This document shows, in pieces, positions 14,708 through 16,291 of a stretch of DNA of 16,291 nt; position 1 is the first letter of the stretch, and the number at the start of each line of letters is the position of its first letter. The notes beneath the pieces were generated by a model. It saw nothing but the letters and a program-made list of their open reading frames with translations. It did no database searches and was not told the origin of the DNA. Both the position numbers and the translations under genes were made by a program. Origin of the DNA: Planctomycetaceae bacterium (GTDB taxonomy: Bacteria; Planctomycetota; Planctomycetia; Pirellulales; Pirellulaceae); assembly GCA_024642765.1 (NCBI GenBank), contig JAHEAM010000020.1, positions 1 through 16,291 on the forward strand, written 5' to 3'.

Positions 14708-16291
14708 TTAGAAATCCAATTCTTTTACAATTTCATTCAGAACGGACACCAAAACAAACTCTTCTTTGATCGCTTTCATTGAATCGTCGGAAGTCGATCG
14801 CTCCAAATTTATCTTGGAAAAAGCGCTGGTCGTCATAGGTCTCGCAGCAATGCTGGCGTTCGATGTCGTCGTTTCCGAAATTTCTGGTCTTGTCACTTCA
14901 ATTGTTGTGGTTGCTGGCGTTTGATTTGCCACGCTAGGGAAGCTCAACCCAGTCTCAATTTTGCCAACAACAAATGGGCGTTTTGGTTGCACTTGGATAA
15001 AATCCAAGGCAGCCTCATTCGACGCACCGCCCAAGTCTTCGATGCGAATGTTCAACGTTCCATCGCTGCCTCTAGCCGCAAACGCTTTTGAGTAGAACTG
15101 ACCGGCTGCCGTGGTTACGGTATCGACGATTCTGCCTTCAACCCAAATTCGAACGTTGTCATGGGCCGTCACAGCGCTACCCAGACCAATGGTTACGGAA
15201 TAAATTCCGCGGCCAACATCCATGTTGAATGTTGAATCAGTGATCAGTGCATAATCGCGAGTAAAGGCATTACCAATTCCGGAATCAACGAATTGTGTTG
15301 GTGGCGTCGTCCACCCCATGCCTCTGTCCGCTGTGTAGATCAGATCATTGACACCCAGATGTCCGATTGGGACATCAGAACCAAAGGGTCCGAAATCAAG
15401 TCGTTTGCGTGGGAGGTAGGTTTCATTATCTACGATTGTTGCATCGCCCAAACTGTCGACCAATGAAACACCAACAGGATTCGAAAGTTCCACTCCAAAC
15501 CTTTCGTTATTTTCCATGTAGACGTCGCCGAAAACTTCAACCATGATCGTTTTCGATTGTTCACCGACCGCAAAGTTTAGGGTGCCCGATGCAGCTGCAA
15601 AATCTTGGCCGGCAGTCGCGGCGTAAAGATATCCCACAGTTGTTGTTGCGAAGTCAATCGATACAGCTTGGGTCACTGGCTCAGACAATGAAACAACAAA
15701 CGAGACAAATTGCGAACCTGAATCATCTTCAGTAATTACCCCCGCATCAGCGATGCTTACTTCAGGCAATGCCACAGGAATAACGTCAATGATTAGTGAC
15801 CAACTATTCAATGTACCAGTATCCCCACCCGCGTCGTCCGATATGCTTAGCGTCCAAGTTCCAGTAATCGACATGCCATCCAAGGCAGCTAAACTGCCAA
15901 CAGGAGTAAATGCTCCATTAAATGGGGCAGCACCTGCCCCAATTGCCGTCGCCGCTTCATCATCCAAAATAGTATTGGTAAAATTATCGCCACTGCCTCC
16001 AACATCTTGGAATAATTCAATTGACGTCCCGTCCGGTGCAATTAGGAAGACGTCCAGGTCAGCATCCCAAGTATGACTTACATTGAGTTTCACATTCAAA
16101 TCAGCAATCGAACCCAAATCCGTAATCACGATCTCGGATGTGAAGGTTGCGTTGTCTGTGATCGCAACCGGAATATCAGTCGACACGTACTCAATCACGT
16201 TTTGTATGCCGGCGACCCTAGTTACTAAATTGGATGAACCTGTCCCATCGTCAGCATCGAGGTACTTAAACGTGAATACGGTGCCGATCGC
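14708..16291 (-). CDS. Large extracellular protein: P-domain, Calx-beta and galactose-binding-like domain (C-terminal part)
   Basis: The last 527 residues of a protein that continues past the right edge; the frame is open to 16291, so the GTG at 16196-16198 is not a start. Counting from the edge, a proprotein-convertase P-domain (about 41-170) shows SHTWDADLDVFLIAPDGTSI and TWTLSISDDAGGDTGTLNSW. A Calx-beta repeat (about 175-289) has VSIADAGVITEDD, GTLNFAVGEQSKTI and the acidic end ENNERFGVELSNP. A beta-sandwich (about 297-436) opens RLDFGPFGSDVPIGH and includes GRGIYSVTIGLG and SDGTLNIRIEDLGG, resembling carbohydrate-binding modules of planctomycete surface proteins. The tail is Ser/Thr-rich, then EEFVLVSVLNEIVKELDF, without a recognised sorting or dockerin motif. 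P-domains often accompany secreted proteases, so a catalytic domain may lie outside the window. Its cellular role is unknown. Confidence 0.85.
   Translation of the reverse strand, partial: AIGTVFTFKYLDADDGTGSSNLVTRVAGIQNVIEYVSTDIPVAITDNATFTSEIVITDLGSIADLNVKLNVSHTWDADLDVFLIAPDGTSIELFQDVGGSGDNFTNTILDDEAATAIGAGAAPFNGAFTPVGSLAALDGMSITGTWTLSISDDAGGDTGTLNSWSLIIDVIPVALPEVSIADAGVITEDDSGSQFVSFVVSLSEPVTQAVSIDFATTTVGYLYAATAGQDFAAASGTLNFAVGEQSKTIMVEVFGDVYMENNERFGVELSNPVGVSLVDSLGDATIVDNETYLPRKRLDFGPFGSDVPIGHLGVNDLIYTADRGMGWTTPPTQFVDSGIGNAFTRDYALITDSTFNMDVGRGIYSVTIGLGSAVTAHDNVRIWVEGRIVDTVTTAAGQFYSKAFAARGSDGTLNIRIEDLGGASNEAALDFIQVQPKRPFVVGKIETGLSFPSVANQTPATTTIEVTRPEISETTTSNASIAARPMTTSAFSKINLERSTSDDSMKAIKEEFVLVSVLNEIVKELDF

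Overview
The window looks like chromosomal DNA of a planctomycete, probably of the Pirellulales/Rhodopirellula type. This is inferred from gene content and style, not from a marker gene. The main clues are a Ser/Thr kinase with a DFN motif and a multi-pass membrane C-terminus next to an ECF-like sigma factor gene, a YacL-like membrane PIN-TRAM protein, a very large surface protein with a P-domain and a Calx-beta repeat, mostly single-gene transcription units, and moderate GC. No tRNA, rRNA, CRISPR array or intact transposase was seen.

Layout, left to right. Positions 2-418 (+) are the end of a LOG-family gene. Positions 419-749 carry no gene but hold a 15-bp tandem duplication, a 139-bp element with imperfect terminal inverted repeats (MITE-like), and three 19-bp tandem repeats. 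A receptor-type Ser/Thr kinase (750-2984, -) diverges from a sigma-70/ECF-like factor (3186-3800, +). Next is a thioredoxin-fold gene remnant (3907-4285, -) with TGA exactly where the first active-site cysteine belongs. carB (4460-7720, -) follows. Divergent from carB is a small secreted-protein gene whose two halves lie in different frames (7852-8270, +), overlapping a second broken ORF (8249-8437, +). A SAM-dependent methyltransferase (8540-9211, -) comes next.

Between 9345 and 9530 is a compact minus-strand unit: an ideal Shine-Dalgarno, a 17-codon ORF and a strong intrinsic terminator. After that come a membrane PIN-TRAM protein (9734-10756, -), a 393-bp gap, dGTPase (11150-12295, -) overlapping class II fructose-bisphosphate aldolase by 4 nt (12292-13305, -), a lipoprotein of unknown function (13424-14320, -) preceded by two inverted repeats, and the C-terminal part of a large extracellular protein (14708 to the right edge, -).

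The intact genes are mainly housekeeping (carbamoyl phosphate synthesis, glycolysis/gluconeogenesis, dNTP control) plus regulation (kinase and sigma pair). The more unusual material is a cluster of small disrupted or recoded-looking ORFs between 3907 and 9530. Each could be a decayed gene, an assembly indel or real recoding, and sequence alone does not decide between these.
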